From Chloroflexota bacterium (GTDB lineage: Bacteria; Chloroflexota; Dehalococcoidia; SHYB01), in NCBI GenBank assembly GCA_016875535.1, contig VGPF01000024.1, positions 1 to 36,131 of the forward strand: 36,131 nucleotides of DNA, in the 5' to 3' direction. A program made the translations under genes and the position numbers. Below, piece after piece: positions 16,252-24,685 of the stretch (position 1 is its first letter; every line of letters begins with the position of its first letter). The notes under the pieces are model-generated. The model searched no databases, was not told the DNA's origin, and was given only the letters and a program-made list of their open reading frames with translations.

Positions 16252-17493
16252 ATGAAGACACCGGGGCGAGAAGCTGCTTCTTCTCGCCCCGGTGTAGTTT
16301 TTGGGCCCCTGCACGGAGTCAGAGTCCTCGATCTTGCAGGGAGGGCTGGGGACTTATGCGGAAGGCTCTTGGCTGATGCGGGGGCAGATGTCATCAAGGT
16401 GGAGCCCCCGGACGGTAACTCCGCTCGCCAACGCCCGCCTTTCATCGCTGACACTCCAGATCCCGAGCGTAGCCTGACCTTCCTCCACTACAACGCCGGA
16501 AAGCGCGGCATCACTCTTGACTACAGCAAACCTGCCGGGAGGGAACTCCTCTTGCGGCTTGTGGGCCGGGCGGACATCCTTGTGGAAGACGCTGGGGAAG
16601 ATAGTCTTGCCAGGTGCGGTATCGGACATAGCGCCCTGATGAAGGCCAGTCCTGGATTGGCCCACGTATCCATCACCCAGTTCGGCCTTTCGGGGCCCTA
16701 TCGGAATTACGCCGCCAATGACTTCATCTGCTTTGCGCTCGGAGGTCTCATGGCAACCAGTGGCGAGCCGGGGATGCCCCCCATCGTTGCGCCGGGGGAG
16801 CTGGCATACGCTGTTGCCTCCGGTTATGCGGCTTTGGGCGGCCTTATCGCTTACTACAACTGCGCTCTGACGGGAGAAGGGCAGCTGGTGGACGTGTCCA
16901 TCCATGAGGCCGCCGCCTTTACTGCCGGGTATGCGGTCCCGGTCTACACCGCAACCGGAGAAAAACCCTTTCGCCAGAGTTGGAAGAAGCGCCTCTTTGA
17001 CCTCTACGATGTGTACCCTACCAAAGACGGGTTCATCCGGATATTCATCATGCCGAAGAAGCACTGGCAATCGCTCCTGGATTGGCTGGGGCGTCCGCCG
17101 GAGCTGATGTCTGAAATCTTCAATGACCAGAAGCTGCGGTGGCAGAACAGCGAAATCATAGATCCCTTCATTGAGCGGCTTTGCCGTGGTTATACCAAGG
17201 ACGGCATATTTCGAGAGGCACAGCGGAGACACATCGCCGCCTCTCCGCTGAACACACCTGCCGAATTCGTCCAGAGTGACCAAGCGCGTGCGCGCGGCTT
17301 TCTCACTACGGTGCACCACCCAGTTGCGGGAGCGTACCCCCAAACGAACCCGGTCTTTCGGTTCAGCGCTTCTCCTGGGTTTGTTTTACGACGAGCCCCG
17401 ACCCTCGGTGAGCATAATACGGAGGTCTTTTGCGGAGAGCTCCGGCTATCCCACACGGAGCTCAAAGCCCTTCAGTCAGGAGGAATTGTCTGA
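16252..17493 (+). CDS. Family III (CaiB/BaiF) CoA-transferase, 413 aa
   Basis: The family pattern is clear: PLHGVRVLDLAG, ADAGADVIKVEPPDGN, ITQFGLSGPY, the catalytic aspartate D157 in ANDFICFALGG, and LVDVSIHEAAA. The start is the ATG at 16252, with GGAG nine bases upstream; no usable start codon exists further in until well inside the conserved domain. As a result the first 15 codons contain a strong terminator hairpin (16258-16302), so expression from the upstream binding-protein promoter may be attenuated. The stop overlaps the ribosome-binding region of the next CoA-transferase gene, indicating a tight operon. Confidence 0.9.
   Translation: MKTPGREAASSRPGVVFGPLHGVRVLDLAGRAGDLCGRLLADAGADVIKVEPPDGNSARQRPPFIADTPDPERSLTFLHYNAGKRGITLDYSKPAGRELLLRLVGRADILVEDAGEDSLARCGIGHSALMKASPGLAHVSITQFGLSGPYRNYAANDFICFALGGLMATSGEPGMPPIVAPGELAYAVASGYAALGGLIAYYNCALTGEGQLVDVSIHEAAAFTAGYAVPVYTATGEKPFRQSWKKRLFDLYDVYPTKDGFIRIFIMPKKHWQSLLDWLGRPPELMSEIFNDQKLRWQNSEIIDPFIERLCRGYTKDGIFREAQRRHIAASPLNTPAEFVQSDQARARGFLTTVHHPVAGAYPQTNPVFRFSASPGFVLRRAPTLGEHNTEVFCGELRLSHTELKALQSGGIV
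16258..16302 (+). terminator. Strong Rho-independent terminator lying inside the start of the CoA-transferase gene
   Basis: ACACCGGGGCGAGAAG (16258-16273) pairs perfectly over 16 bases with 16280-16295 around the loop CTGCTT, and is followed by AG and five Ts (16298-16302). It is placed 50 bases after the stop of the binding-protein gene. It also overlaps codons 3-17 of the next frame. It should end most transcripts of the binding-protein gene, giving high binding protein and low downstream expression. Confidence 0.85.
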
Positions 17494-17494
17494 C

Positions 17495-18730
17495 GTGGAA
17501 ACCACAAGACTACTTCCCCCCCGCCGCCTTCCCCTTCAGGATAGCCGCGTCCTTTCGCTGACGCTTGGGGCCGCAGGCCCAATGACTGCGAACGCCCTCG
17601 GCTACTTCGGCGCAGAAGTCGTCCATGTGGAGTCTAGAATGCGTCCTGACGGCCACCGCGGGGGGAACGATCCGAACGCCTGGGATAAGACTCCTTTTTT
17701 CGTGAAGATTCACCGGAACTTCCAGAGCGCAACGATTAATTTCAACACGAAGTCCGGCCTAGACCTGGTGAAGCAGTTGGTTCAGGTGAGCGACGTCGTC
17801 ATCGAGAATTTCTCCCTCGGAGTTCTTCCGCGCTTAGGACTGGACTATCCGAACATACGGAAGATCCGCCCCGACATTGTGATGGCCGGCCTTCGTGGCT
17901 ATGGCTCTACAGGTCCCTGGGCCTCCTATGCCTCCTGGGGACCGAACCTGGGAGCGATGCTTGGCATGAGCTATCTCTGGAACTACCCGGATGCTGAAAC
18001 GCCGACAGCTGAGGCCCGGTCCCAACATCCGGACTTCCTCTCTGGTGTGTGCGGAGCCTTCGCAGTAATGGCTGCGCTCATCCACCGCCGCAAGACAGGG
18101 GAGGGTCAGTGGATAGACCTGTCCCAGGCAGAGGTCGGCTCTATGACGCTGGCCCCGATCTTCCTAGATACGCTGGTCAACCACCGAGAGTCCCGACCCA
18201 GGGGGAATCGTCATTGGGGGTCCGGCTTGCAGGGGGTCTACCCATGCGCGGGAGAGGACCAGTGGTGCGCGATTTCGATCGAGACCGAAGCACAGTGGAA
18301 TGCCTTCTGCGAAGCGCTGGGCCGTCCGGATTGGGCCCGAGGCGTCACCTTGACAATGGTCGCCTCTTCGCCTGCGCGCCAGGCAGAGATCGAGCGAGGG
18401 GTCCGGCGATGGACGCAATCGCTAACGAAATATGATGTCATGGCTCGTCTCCAGTCTTGCAAGATCCCGGCAGCGGCAGTGCAGGATGTGGAGGACGAGG
18501 TCAAACGGGATCCGCAGTACCGATCGCGGAATTTCTTCGTTGAGATGGAAGAGCTTGAGATGGGAAAAGTTGCTGCGGAGCGGCTACCCATCCTCCTCTC
18601 CAAAACGCCTGGGAGTTTTAGAACCTCAACGCCGTTTTTCGGCGAGCATACGCGTGTGGTCTGTCAGGCGCTCCTGGGGAAGGATGACGGACAGTTCACG
18701 GAATTGCAGGCTGAGAAGGCCTTGTATTAG
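17495..18730 (+). CDS. Family III (CaiB/BaiF)-like CoA-transferase, 411 aa, lacking the usual catalytic Asp
   Basis: This CoA-transferase-fold protein contains ALGYFGAEVVHVES, VVIENFSLGVLPRLGLDYP, GLRGYGSTGPW and a conserved IDLSQAEVG. The position normally held by the catalytic aspartate is G149 in SWGPNLGAMLG. Some family members of this branch lack the residue, so activity cannot be assumed. The start is a GTG at 17495, one base after the upstream stop, with AGGAGG eleven bases before it. Longer frames starting inside the previous gene are not used. It may pair with the preceding CoA-transferase as a heterodimer; this is inference. Confidence 0.87.
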   Translation: METTRLLPPRRLPLQDSRVLSLTLGAAGPMTANALGYFGAEVVHVESRMRPDGHRGGNDPNAWDKTPFFVKIHRNFQSATINFNTKSGLDLVKQLVQVSDVVIENFSLGVLPRLGLDYPNIRKIRPDIVMAGLRGYGSTGPWASYASWGPNLGAMLGMSYLWNYPDAETPTAEARSQHPDFLSGVCGAFAVMAALIHRRKTGEGQWIDLSQAEVGSMTLAPIFLDTLVNHRESRPRGNRHWGSGLQGVYPCAGEDQWCAISIETEAQWNAFCEALGRPDWARGVTLTMVASSPARQAEIERGVRRWTQSLTKYDVMARLQSCKIPAAAVQDVEDEVKRDPQYRSRNFFVEMEELEMGKVAAERLPILLSKTPGSFRTSTPFFGEHTRVVCQALLGKDDGQFTELQAEKALY

Positions 18731-18753
18731 CGCAGAGATTGGAGTGTGAGCAT

Positions 18754-19551
18754 ATGGGATCTTTGGCTCTGTATCAAAAGCACGAGCACGTCGTGACCAT
18801 CACGATGAACCGGCCGGACAAAAAGAACGCCATCAACGCCCAGCTGCGGGATGAGTTGACCCGCTGTTGGGAAACCTTCAGAGATGATGACGATGCCTGG
18901 GTTGCGATCCTCACCGGTGCGGGAGATGCCTTCTGCTCGGGCGGCGATTTGAAGGATAACTTATCCCGATCGGAGGGCAAACTGCCTGAATTCGCCACAC
19001 CGGGTCGAGCGGTGAAGGCTCCGACTGTCTATAGTGACTTCGTTTGGGAAGACCGGGTGTACAAGCCCATAATAGCAGCCGTGAACGGCTTCGCAGGCGG
19101 AGGGGGGTTTGCTATGGCCCTGAACGCCGATATCCGCATCGCCTCGGACAGAGCGCAATTCGGGTGTTCCGCCGTTCGCTGGTCGCACATGGCCGGCGGT
19201 CAAGCGCACATGCTGCCTCGCTCACTTCCACTTGGCTGGGCTTTCTGGTTCCTCTACACCGGACAGACCATTGATGCGCACAAGGCCTTCCAAATCGGTT
19301 TGGTTCAGGAGGTAACGCCTCCGGATGGGCTTATGGAGGCAGCCAGACGCCTCGCTGAGACAATCTGCGCTAATGGACCGCTGGTTTCCCAGTATCACAA
19401 AGAGTTCGTGTACAAGGCGCTTGATGTCCCACTGAGCTCAGCGAGGTTTCTTGAACGGGTCATGTACGAGCAGTTGCGGAGTCGTCCGGACTACAACGAA
19501 GGCACAAGAGCCTTTGTGGAGAAGCGCAAAGCCAGATACAGCGGGCAGTGA
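18754..19551 (+). CDS. Enoyl-CoA hydratase/isomerase family (crotonase), 265 aa
   Basis: This is a crotonase-fold enzyme with MNRPDKKNAINAQL, the oxyanion-hole segment CSGGDLKDN, the second segment NGFAGGGGFAMALNADIRIAS, and AQFGCSAVRWSHMAGGQAHML in the active-site region. The ATG at 18754 is preceded by GGAG. It lies between the CoA-transferase and ABC permease genes in one plus-strand operon. It resembles the crotonase at 21401 in layout, including the W-rich VRW.xxAGGQ segment, and the two may be related paralogues. Acyl-CoA substrate unknown. Confidence 0.9.
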   Translation: MGSLALYQKHEHVVTITMNRPDKKNAINAQLRDELTRCWETFRDDDDAWVAILTGAGDAFCSGGDLKDNLSRSEGKLPEFATPGRAVKAPTVYSDFVWEDRVYKPIIAAVNGFAGGGGFAMALNADIRIASDRAQFGCSAVRWSHMAGGQAHMLPRSLPLGWAFWFLYTGQTIDAHKAFQIGLVQEVTPPDGLMEAARRLAETICANGPLVSQYHKEFVYKALDVPLSSARFLERVMYEQLRSRPDYNEGTRAFVEKRKARYSGQ

Positions 19552-19569
19552 CCGGGGAGCCGTCTACGC

Positions 19570-20490
19570 ATGGGGAAATTGATCGCAGGGAGGATGGCGC
19601 AAGCGGTGGTGGCGCTCTTTGCCATCACCGTCATCGTCTTTGTCCTGATCAGGATGGCCGGTGACCCCACCTCCGTCCTGCTTCCCTTGAATGCAACGCC
19701 GGAGGACAAGGTCCGCTTACAGGAAGAACTCGGCCTTGATAAGTCCCAATTACGGCAGTATTTCATCTTCCTGGGAGATGCCCTTCAGGGGGACTTCGGC
19801 AAATCCATCCGTCTGCGCCAGCCTGCATTGGAATCCGCTCTGGATGCCTTTCCGGCGACGCTGCAACTCGCCGGCGTAAGCATCGCAGTGCTTGTCCTAG
19901 TTGCAGTCCCCTTGGGCGTCTATGCTGCCCTGAAGCGGGGGAGCGTCGTTGACTTGCTTATTCGCTTCGTTTCCCTTCTGGGCAATTCTTTCCCTTCATT
20001 CTGGCTGGGCCTTGTGCTCATGTTGATCTTTGCCGTTTGGCTTCAGTGGGTGCCCCCCGGAGGCAAAGGCTCTTGGAAGCAATTGATTCTTCCTTCCGTT
20101 ACCCTGTCCTGGTACTTGGCCGGACCATTGGTCCGGGTGGTCCGTGCAAGCATGCTTGAGGTCCTGGGCCGGGATTATATCCGGACAGCCAGGTCAAAGG
20201 GGTTGCACGAGAGGTCAGTGGTGTGGCGGCATGCATTCCGCAGCGCCCTGCTGCCTATCGTGACCTATGCCGGCGTGATATTCCTTCGCTTGATCACAGG
20301 CGCGGTAGTTGTTGAGACCCTCTTTGGTTGGCCTGGTGTCGGGCGGGCCGTGGTTACCAGCATCCACTTCCGTGATTATCCGATGGTGCAGACCATCGTG
20401 CTTCTGCTCGCCGCGCTTATCATCGTGGGGAACCTCTTGGTGGACATCGCTTACTACTACATAGACCCGAGGCTCCGCCGTGCGAGCTGA
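19570..20490 (+). CDS. ABC transporter permease, DppB/OppB type, 306 aa
   Basis: This inner-membrane permease has an N-terminal transmembrane helix (VVALFAITVIVFVLIRM), the family's DPT..L.. and LGLDKS...Y segments, a cluster of hydrophobic helices, and the cytoplasmic EAA-type loop RTARSKGLHERSVVWRHAFRSALLP that contacts the ATPase. It forms the pore with the next gene's product and would be fed by the lipoprotein at 14450. Its end overlaps the next start. No ATPase gene is present in the window, so these subunits must borrow one from elsewhere. Confidence 0.93.
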   Translation: MGKLIAGRMAQAVVALFAITVIVFVLIRMAGDPTSVLLPLNATPEDKVRLQEELGLDKSQLRQYFIFLGDALQGDFGKSIRLRQPALESALDAFPATLQLAGVSIAVLVLVAVPLGVYAALKRGSVVDLLIRFVSLLGNSFPSFWLGLVLMLIFAVWLQWVPPGGKGSWKQLILPSVTLSWYLAGPLVRVVRASMLEVLGRDYIRTARSKGLHERSVVWRHAFRSALLPIVTYAGVIFLRLITGAVVVETLFGWPGVGRAVVTSIHFRDYPMVQTIVLLLAALIIVGNLLVDIAYYYIDPRLRRAS

Positions 20491-21346
20491 GGCGTGGATG
20501 CGTCAACTGCGGTCCTGGCGCAGGTGGCTTATGACCTGGTGGCCTGTCCCGATACTCGCGCTGCTGAGCATCCTTGCGATCTTTGCGCCATTGATCACCA
20601 TCCATGATCCTGCCAGGACCTCCCTCCAGGACACGTTGCGTCCTCCATGGGGCTTTGAAGGGGGGGCGGCCTCTCACTTCTTGGGGACCGATCAAGTGGG
20701 CCGGGATATCTTCAGCCGGATCGTCTATGGGGCTCGCGTCTCCTTAGGCATCGCAGCTGTGTCCATTCTGTTGAGCGGGCTATTCGGAAGTGTCATCGGT
20801 CTGTTCGCAGGATACACCGGCGGCATTGCGGAGGCCGTTGTGATGCGACTGACAGATATTCTTCTGTCCATTCCCATCTTCCTCCTCGCCATCGTTGCTG
20901 CCGTCTCCCTTGGGCCAAGCACTGGGCTTGTCGTCGGGATCATCACGGTGCTTATCTGGCCGTACTTCGCGCGTCAGATTCGCGGGGAGACCCTAAGCCT
21001 CAGGCAGGCTGAGTTTGTGACCGCCGCGCGAGCCCTTGGCGGATCGAACGTCCACATCATGACCCGCCATATCTTCCCGAACGTCCTTCCCACGATCATC
21101 ATCTTCGCTTCGCTCCAGGTGAATTTAGTGATCGTTACTGAAGCATCATTAAGCTTTTTGGGCGTGGGCGTTCCGCCTCCCGCCCCTAGCTGGGGACGGA
21201 TGGTCTCTGATGGGCGTGATGTGGTGGTGACTTCTTGGTGGGTATCTGCGGTACCAGGATTCGTCGTCTCCATCGTTGTTCTGTGCTTCGGCTTCCTTGG
21301 GGACACCATGAGAGATCGGCTTGACCCCATTCTCCGTCGCAGATAG
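20480..21346 (+). CDS. ABC transporter permease, DppC/OppC type, 288 aa
   Basis: This is the second pore subunit, with the N-terminal membrane helix, the LGTDQVGRDIFSRIVYGARVSL motif typical of the C-type permease, several membrane helices, and the EAA loop FVTAARALGGSNVHIMTRHIFPN. It starts at GTG 20480, overlapping the upstream gene by 11 bases. An ATG at 20498 with GAGG five bases upstream is an equally good start (282 aa). The product works with the DppB-type permease and the family 5 binding protein. Confidence 0.93.
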   Translation: MRAEAWMRQLRSWRRWLMTWWPVPILALLSILAIFAPLITIHDPARTSLQDTLRPPWGFEGGAASHFLGTDQVGRDIFSRIVYGARVSLGIAAVSILLSGLFGSVIGLFAGYTGGIAEAVVMRLTDILLSIPIFLLAIVAAVSLGPSTGLVVGIITVLIWPYFARQIRGETLSLRQAEFVTAARALGGSNVHIMTRHIFPNVLPTIIIFASLQVNLVIVTEASLSFLGVGVPPPAPSWGRMVSDGRDVVVTSWWVSAVPGFVVSIVVLCFGFLGDTMRDRLDPILRRR

Positions 21347-21400
21347 GGCGGCCATAGATGCAAACTGACGGCTGACTGCCGAAGGAAAGGTAAGGAGTAC

Positions 21401-22204
21401 ATGACTGCGAAAGAGCCAGTCCTAATAGTCGAAAAGCATAGAGACGGCAAGGTCTGGGTGATGAAGATGAATCGCCCTCACCGTCTCAATGCGATTGGGG
21501 AGGGGATGATGGGCCAATTGACCAAGACGTGGAAGGAATTCCGAGACGACCCGGTCGCGCGGGTTGCGATCCTAGCGGCCAATGGGAGGGCCTTCTCGGC
21601 AGGTATGGATCTTAAGGAGGGTGCGGAGCGCATAGAGAGGCTGGCCCGTGGTGAAGCAGTTCCCCCTATGGATGACCGCTGGATCCCGCTTAGCGAGAGC
21701 CTGGATATGTGGAAGCCCACGATCGCTGCCGTGAATGGGTATGCCTTAGCCGGAGGCTTCATGTTTGCGATGCAGTGCGATATACGGATCGCTTCGGAGG
21801 ATGCTGAGTTCGGCGTGCCTGAGGTCCGGTGGAACAGAGCTGGTGGCCAGTGGATGACGTGCATGACGCGCATCATCGGTCTGGGGCATGCCGCAGAGCT
21901 GTGTATGTGGGGCGATGGCCGCATCAGTGCGCGCCGCGCCTATGAGATCGGACTTGTGAACAGGGTGGTTCCCAAGGACAAGCTCGTGGAAGAGGCCATG
22001 GCCTGGGCGGATAGGATGCTGCTCTTAGCCCCCAGGTCGGTTATGAACGTGAAACGGTGCCTCTATAGGGGTTATTACATGAGCCCCCTGGATGGCGAAG
22101 CCTTCGGGAAGGCCGTCGAGCAGAATCTCGCCGGGATGGAAGACAGCGTGGAAGGCTCTCGCGCCTTTGAAGAAGGCCGGCCCCCTGTATATAAGAACCG
22201 CTAA
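21401..22204 (+). CDS. Enoyl-CoA hydratase/isomerase family (crotonase), 267 aa
   Basis: A crotonase with MNRPHRLNAIGEGM, SAGMDLKEGA for the first oxyanion-hole residue, NGYALAGGFMFAMQCDIRIASEDAEFGVPEVRWNRAGG across the second oxyanion-hole segment and active site, and a normal C-terminal helix. Glutamate in the VPEVRW segment sits where hydratases keep a catalytic glutamate. AAGGAG lies four bases before the ATG. It is followed 11 bases later by an acyl-CoA dehydrogenase, giving a dehydrogenation-hydration pair typical of beta-oxidation. Confidence 0.91.
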   Translation: MTAKEPVLIVEKHRDGKVWVMKMNRPHRLNAIGEGMMGQLTKTWKEFRDDPVARVAILAANGRAFSAGMDLKEGAERIERLARGEAVPPMDDRWIPLSESLDMWKPTIAAVNGYALAGGFMFAMQCDIRIASEDAEFGVPEVRWNRAGGQWMTCMTRIIGLGHAAELCMWGDGRISARRAYEIGLVNRVVPKDKLVEEAMAWADRMLLLAPRSVMNVKRCLYRGYYMSPLDGEAFGKAVEQNLAGMEDSVEGSRAFEEGRPPVYKNR

Positions 22205-22215
22205 AGAGGAACACG

Positions 22216-23385
22216 ATGACGCCAGCCACTGAGACCATGAGCGAGCAAGATAAGGCGATTATCACGATGATCCGCGACTTCGTGAAACGCGAAGTCGAGC
22301 CCGCGGCGCTGGAGATGGAGAACAAGGACGTTTATCCGTTCGCGCTCGTCGAAAGGATGAAGTCCCTGGGCCTGTTCGGGTGCACCATCTCGGAGCAATA
22401 CGGAGGCATGGGCCTCAGCGTGACTACCTACGTACGGGTGATCGAGGAAATCTGCAAGGGATGGATGAGCGTTTCAGGCATCATCAACGCGCACCTCATC
22501 ATGGCCTATATCGTTGAGCAGTTCGCCACGGAGGACCAGAAACGCCGGTGGCTTCCTAACATGGCGACCGGCGAGACGCGGGGCGGTTTTGCGCTTACTG
22601 AGCCCGATTGCGGCAGCGATGTCTCTGCCATCCGGACGTTTGCCGTCAAGCACGGCGATCACTACGTGGTGAATGGCAACAAGATGATGACCACCAACGG
22701 AGAGCACGGGACGACTTTCCTAGTCCTCGTGAAAACCGACCGGGAGATCCAACCACCTCACAAGGGGCTGAGCGCCTTCATCATGACCAAAGGGAACGGA
22801 TTTCGTCACGGGCGTCACCTCGATAAGCTCGGGTATCGGGGTGTTGACACCTCCGAACTTATCTTCGAGGACTTCCGGGTTCCCGCCGATGGTCTGATAG
22901 GCAAAAAGGAAGGCCAGGGCTTCAAGTACGTGATGAACGGCCTGGAGCTGGGTCGCATCAATGTTGCTTCCCGCGCCGTCGGCGTTGCCACGGCTGCCTT
23001 TGAAAAGGCTATTGCCTATGCACAGCAGCGCAAGACATTCGGCGTCCCTATCGCGGAGCACCAGGCCATCCAGTTGAAGCTTGCCGATATGTACACTCGC
23101 ATCGAAGCCTCACGGCTCCTGGTGCGCCAGGCAGCCGAGAAAAAGGATCGCGGAGAACGCTGCGACCTCGAGGCTGGGATGGCCAAGCTCTTCGCAAGCG
23201 AGACTTGTGGCTTTGTTTCCCTGGAGGCCATGCGCATTCATGGCGGCTACGGTTTCTTCAAGGACTACACGGTTGAGCGGTACTACCGGGATGCACCTCT
23301 CATGATGATCGGCGAAGGGACAAATGAGATTCAGCGGCTCGTTATCGCTCGTAATCTCCTTCAGCTCTACCAGGCTGGGGCCTAG
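22216..23385 (+). CDS. Acyl-CoA dehydrogenase, 389 aa
   Basis: This FAD enzyme introduces a 2,3-double bond into an acyl-CoA and passes electrons to ETF. The domains are in the standard order: an N-terminal helical domain, the beta domain with ALTEPDCGSDVSAIRT and the YVVNGNKMMTTNG strand, and the C-terminal helical domain with AQQRKTFGVPIAEHQAIQLKLADMY (start about residue 275), IHGGYGFFKDYTVERYYRDA and GEGTNEIQR, whose EGT glutamate is the usual catalytic base. The length is typical of short/medium-chain members. It sits between two crotonase genes and probably acts with them in one pathway. Chain length and substrate unassigned. Confidence 0.95.
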   Translation: MTPATETMSEQDKAIITMIRDFVKREVEPAALEMENKDVYPFALVERMKSLGLFGCTISEQYGGMGLSVTTYVRVIEEICKGWMSVSGIINAHLIMAYIVEQFATEDQKRRWLPNMATGETRGGFALTEPDCGSDVSAIRTFAVKHGDHYVVNGNKMMTTNGEHGTTFLVLVKTDREIQPPHKGLSAFIMTKGNGFRHGRHLDKLGYRGVDTSELIFEDFRVPADGLIGKKEGQGFKYVMNGLELGRINVASRAVGVATAAFEKAIAYAQQRKTFGVPIAEHQAIQLKLADMYTRIEASRLLVRQAAEKKDRGERCDLEAGMAKLFASETCGFVSLEAMRIHGGYGFFKDYTVERYYRDAPLMMIGEGTNEIQRLVIARNLLQLYQAGA

Positions 23386-23413
23386 CGCCACGGCGGCGAA
23401 TGGCTGTGCAGTC

Positions 23414-24220
23414 ATGAAATACCAGACGATCCTTCTCGAGCGCATTGGGCAGGTTGCCAAGCTGACCCTGAACAGGCCGGAAGTGTTGAACGCTATTAAC
23501 GGGCGGATGTTCGAGGAATTGCTCGCCGCCCTTCGCGAGGTGGCTGCAGACGATAGCTCTCGAGTCCTTGTGCTGACCGGAGCGGGCCGGGCGCTTTGCT
23601 CCGGCACAGACATCACCGAGGAGAAGGCTGAAGGCGAGCGGTTGCTCCCGCATATGTCTCCGCTTGAGATAACGGAATATATGAGGACAAGGCCGCAAGG
23701 GGTAGCCACTGCGCTCCAACGACTGCCCAAGCCGACCATCGCCATGGTCAATGGCCTGGCGATGGCGGATGGCTTCGACTGGGCCCTCGCATGCGATATA
23801 CGCATCGGCAGTGTGCATGCTCGATTCAGGAATGGCTCTCTACAGTTGGGCCTGGTATCGAACTCGGGCGCCACATGGCTCATGCCGCGAGCTCTTGGGC
23901 TGGGCAAGGCCTTTGAGTTCTTGTACACGGATGACTGGCTCGATGCGGAGACTGCATTGCAGCTCGGCGTTCTAAATAGACTCGTCCCTATTGATCAGTT
24001 GGAATCGGAGACGCTGGCCTTAGCCGAGCGGATCGCCTCTAAGGCGCCGGTTGCGAATCGCCTCGTGAAGGAGTTGGTCTACCGCGGCCTTCGACAGCAA
24101 TTTGAGGAGCATCTGCCTGAAGCAGCTTTCGCAGAGGCTCTTACGCTGGCCACTGACGACCACAAAGAAGCTCTCGATGCCTTCCTCAGCAAACGCCCGC
24201 CGAAATTCTCAGGGCGCTAA
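23414..24220 (+). CDS. Crotonase-family protein with altered active-site glycines, 268 aa
   Basis: It starts MKYQTILLERIGQVAKLTLNRP and follows the crotonase plan, but the usual GxxxGGG segment reads NGLAMADGFDWALACDIRIG, replacing two of three glycines by Ala-Asp. The first oxyanion-hole segment is SGTDI. The same change occurs in its paralogue at 24686, so it is a family feature, not an error. It probably catalyses a reaction other than simple hydration. The ATG at 23414 is taken because the sequence aligns with the paralogue; the ribosome binding site is weak. It follows the acyl-CoA dehydrogenase by 28 bases. Confidence 0.87.
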   Translation: MKYQTILLERIGQVAKLTLNRPEVLNAINGRMFEELLAALREVAADDSSRVLVLTGAGRALCSGTDITEEKAEGERLLPHMSPLEITEYMRTRPQGVATALQRLPKPTIAMVNGLAMADGFDWALACDIRIGSVHARFRNGSLQLGLVSNSGATWLMPRALGLGKAFEFLYTDDWLDAETALQLGVLNRLVPIDQLESETLALAERIASKAPVANRLVKELVYRGLRQQFEEHLPEAAFAEALTLATDDHKEALDAFLSKRPPKFSGR

Positions 24221-24685
24221 TGCGCCGCATGGACCTGACAGTCAGACGCGCCTCCCTTGGAGAAATGTCACCGCGACGCTACCGGCCAGCAGGTAGCTCA
24301 ACGCGTAGTCCTTCTCTAGGACGAGCTGAGGTTCTGCGCAGCCCGAGCTGCAGCAGCCATGCGTACTCGAAGCGGCCGCAGAGGCGCTGCGCCCTTACCG
24401 GCCATCGTTCAGGTTGTCGATGACGTGCCAGGCGGGATCGTGGCGACCTCGGGCTGGCCTGCCGGGCTTGAGTGGAGATTATCCCTTGGCGGGATACCTT
24501 CGCAAGGGTTCCAGCACAGACGGCGCAACGTTGAGCTCGTTCGAGCGCCCATCCAACGCGCTTCACCGCCTCCTAAGCACCCTGCCTCGCCGTGTGATAT
24601 CGTCCGTCCCTGCAGTCTTTCGATTGCCTGTATGATATTTCGCGTCGCTGTACGCGCCGCGTGAGCTCATCCATAAGGAAAGATC
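24221..24685. other. Gene-poor gap between two crotonase paralogues
   Basis: No gene is convincing in this 465-base stretch. Small inverted repeats are present (CTGACAGTCAG near 24235; GCTACC/GGTAGC at 24278-24297), but none is followed by a T-run. It must contain the promoter of the next crotonase if that gene is independently transcribed; no clear boxes are seen. Confidence 0.4.

Noticed and set aside
16354-17343. 329-codon open frame on the minus strand
   Set aside because: Antisense shadow of the CoA-transferase at 16252; no recognisable protein.
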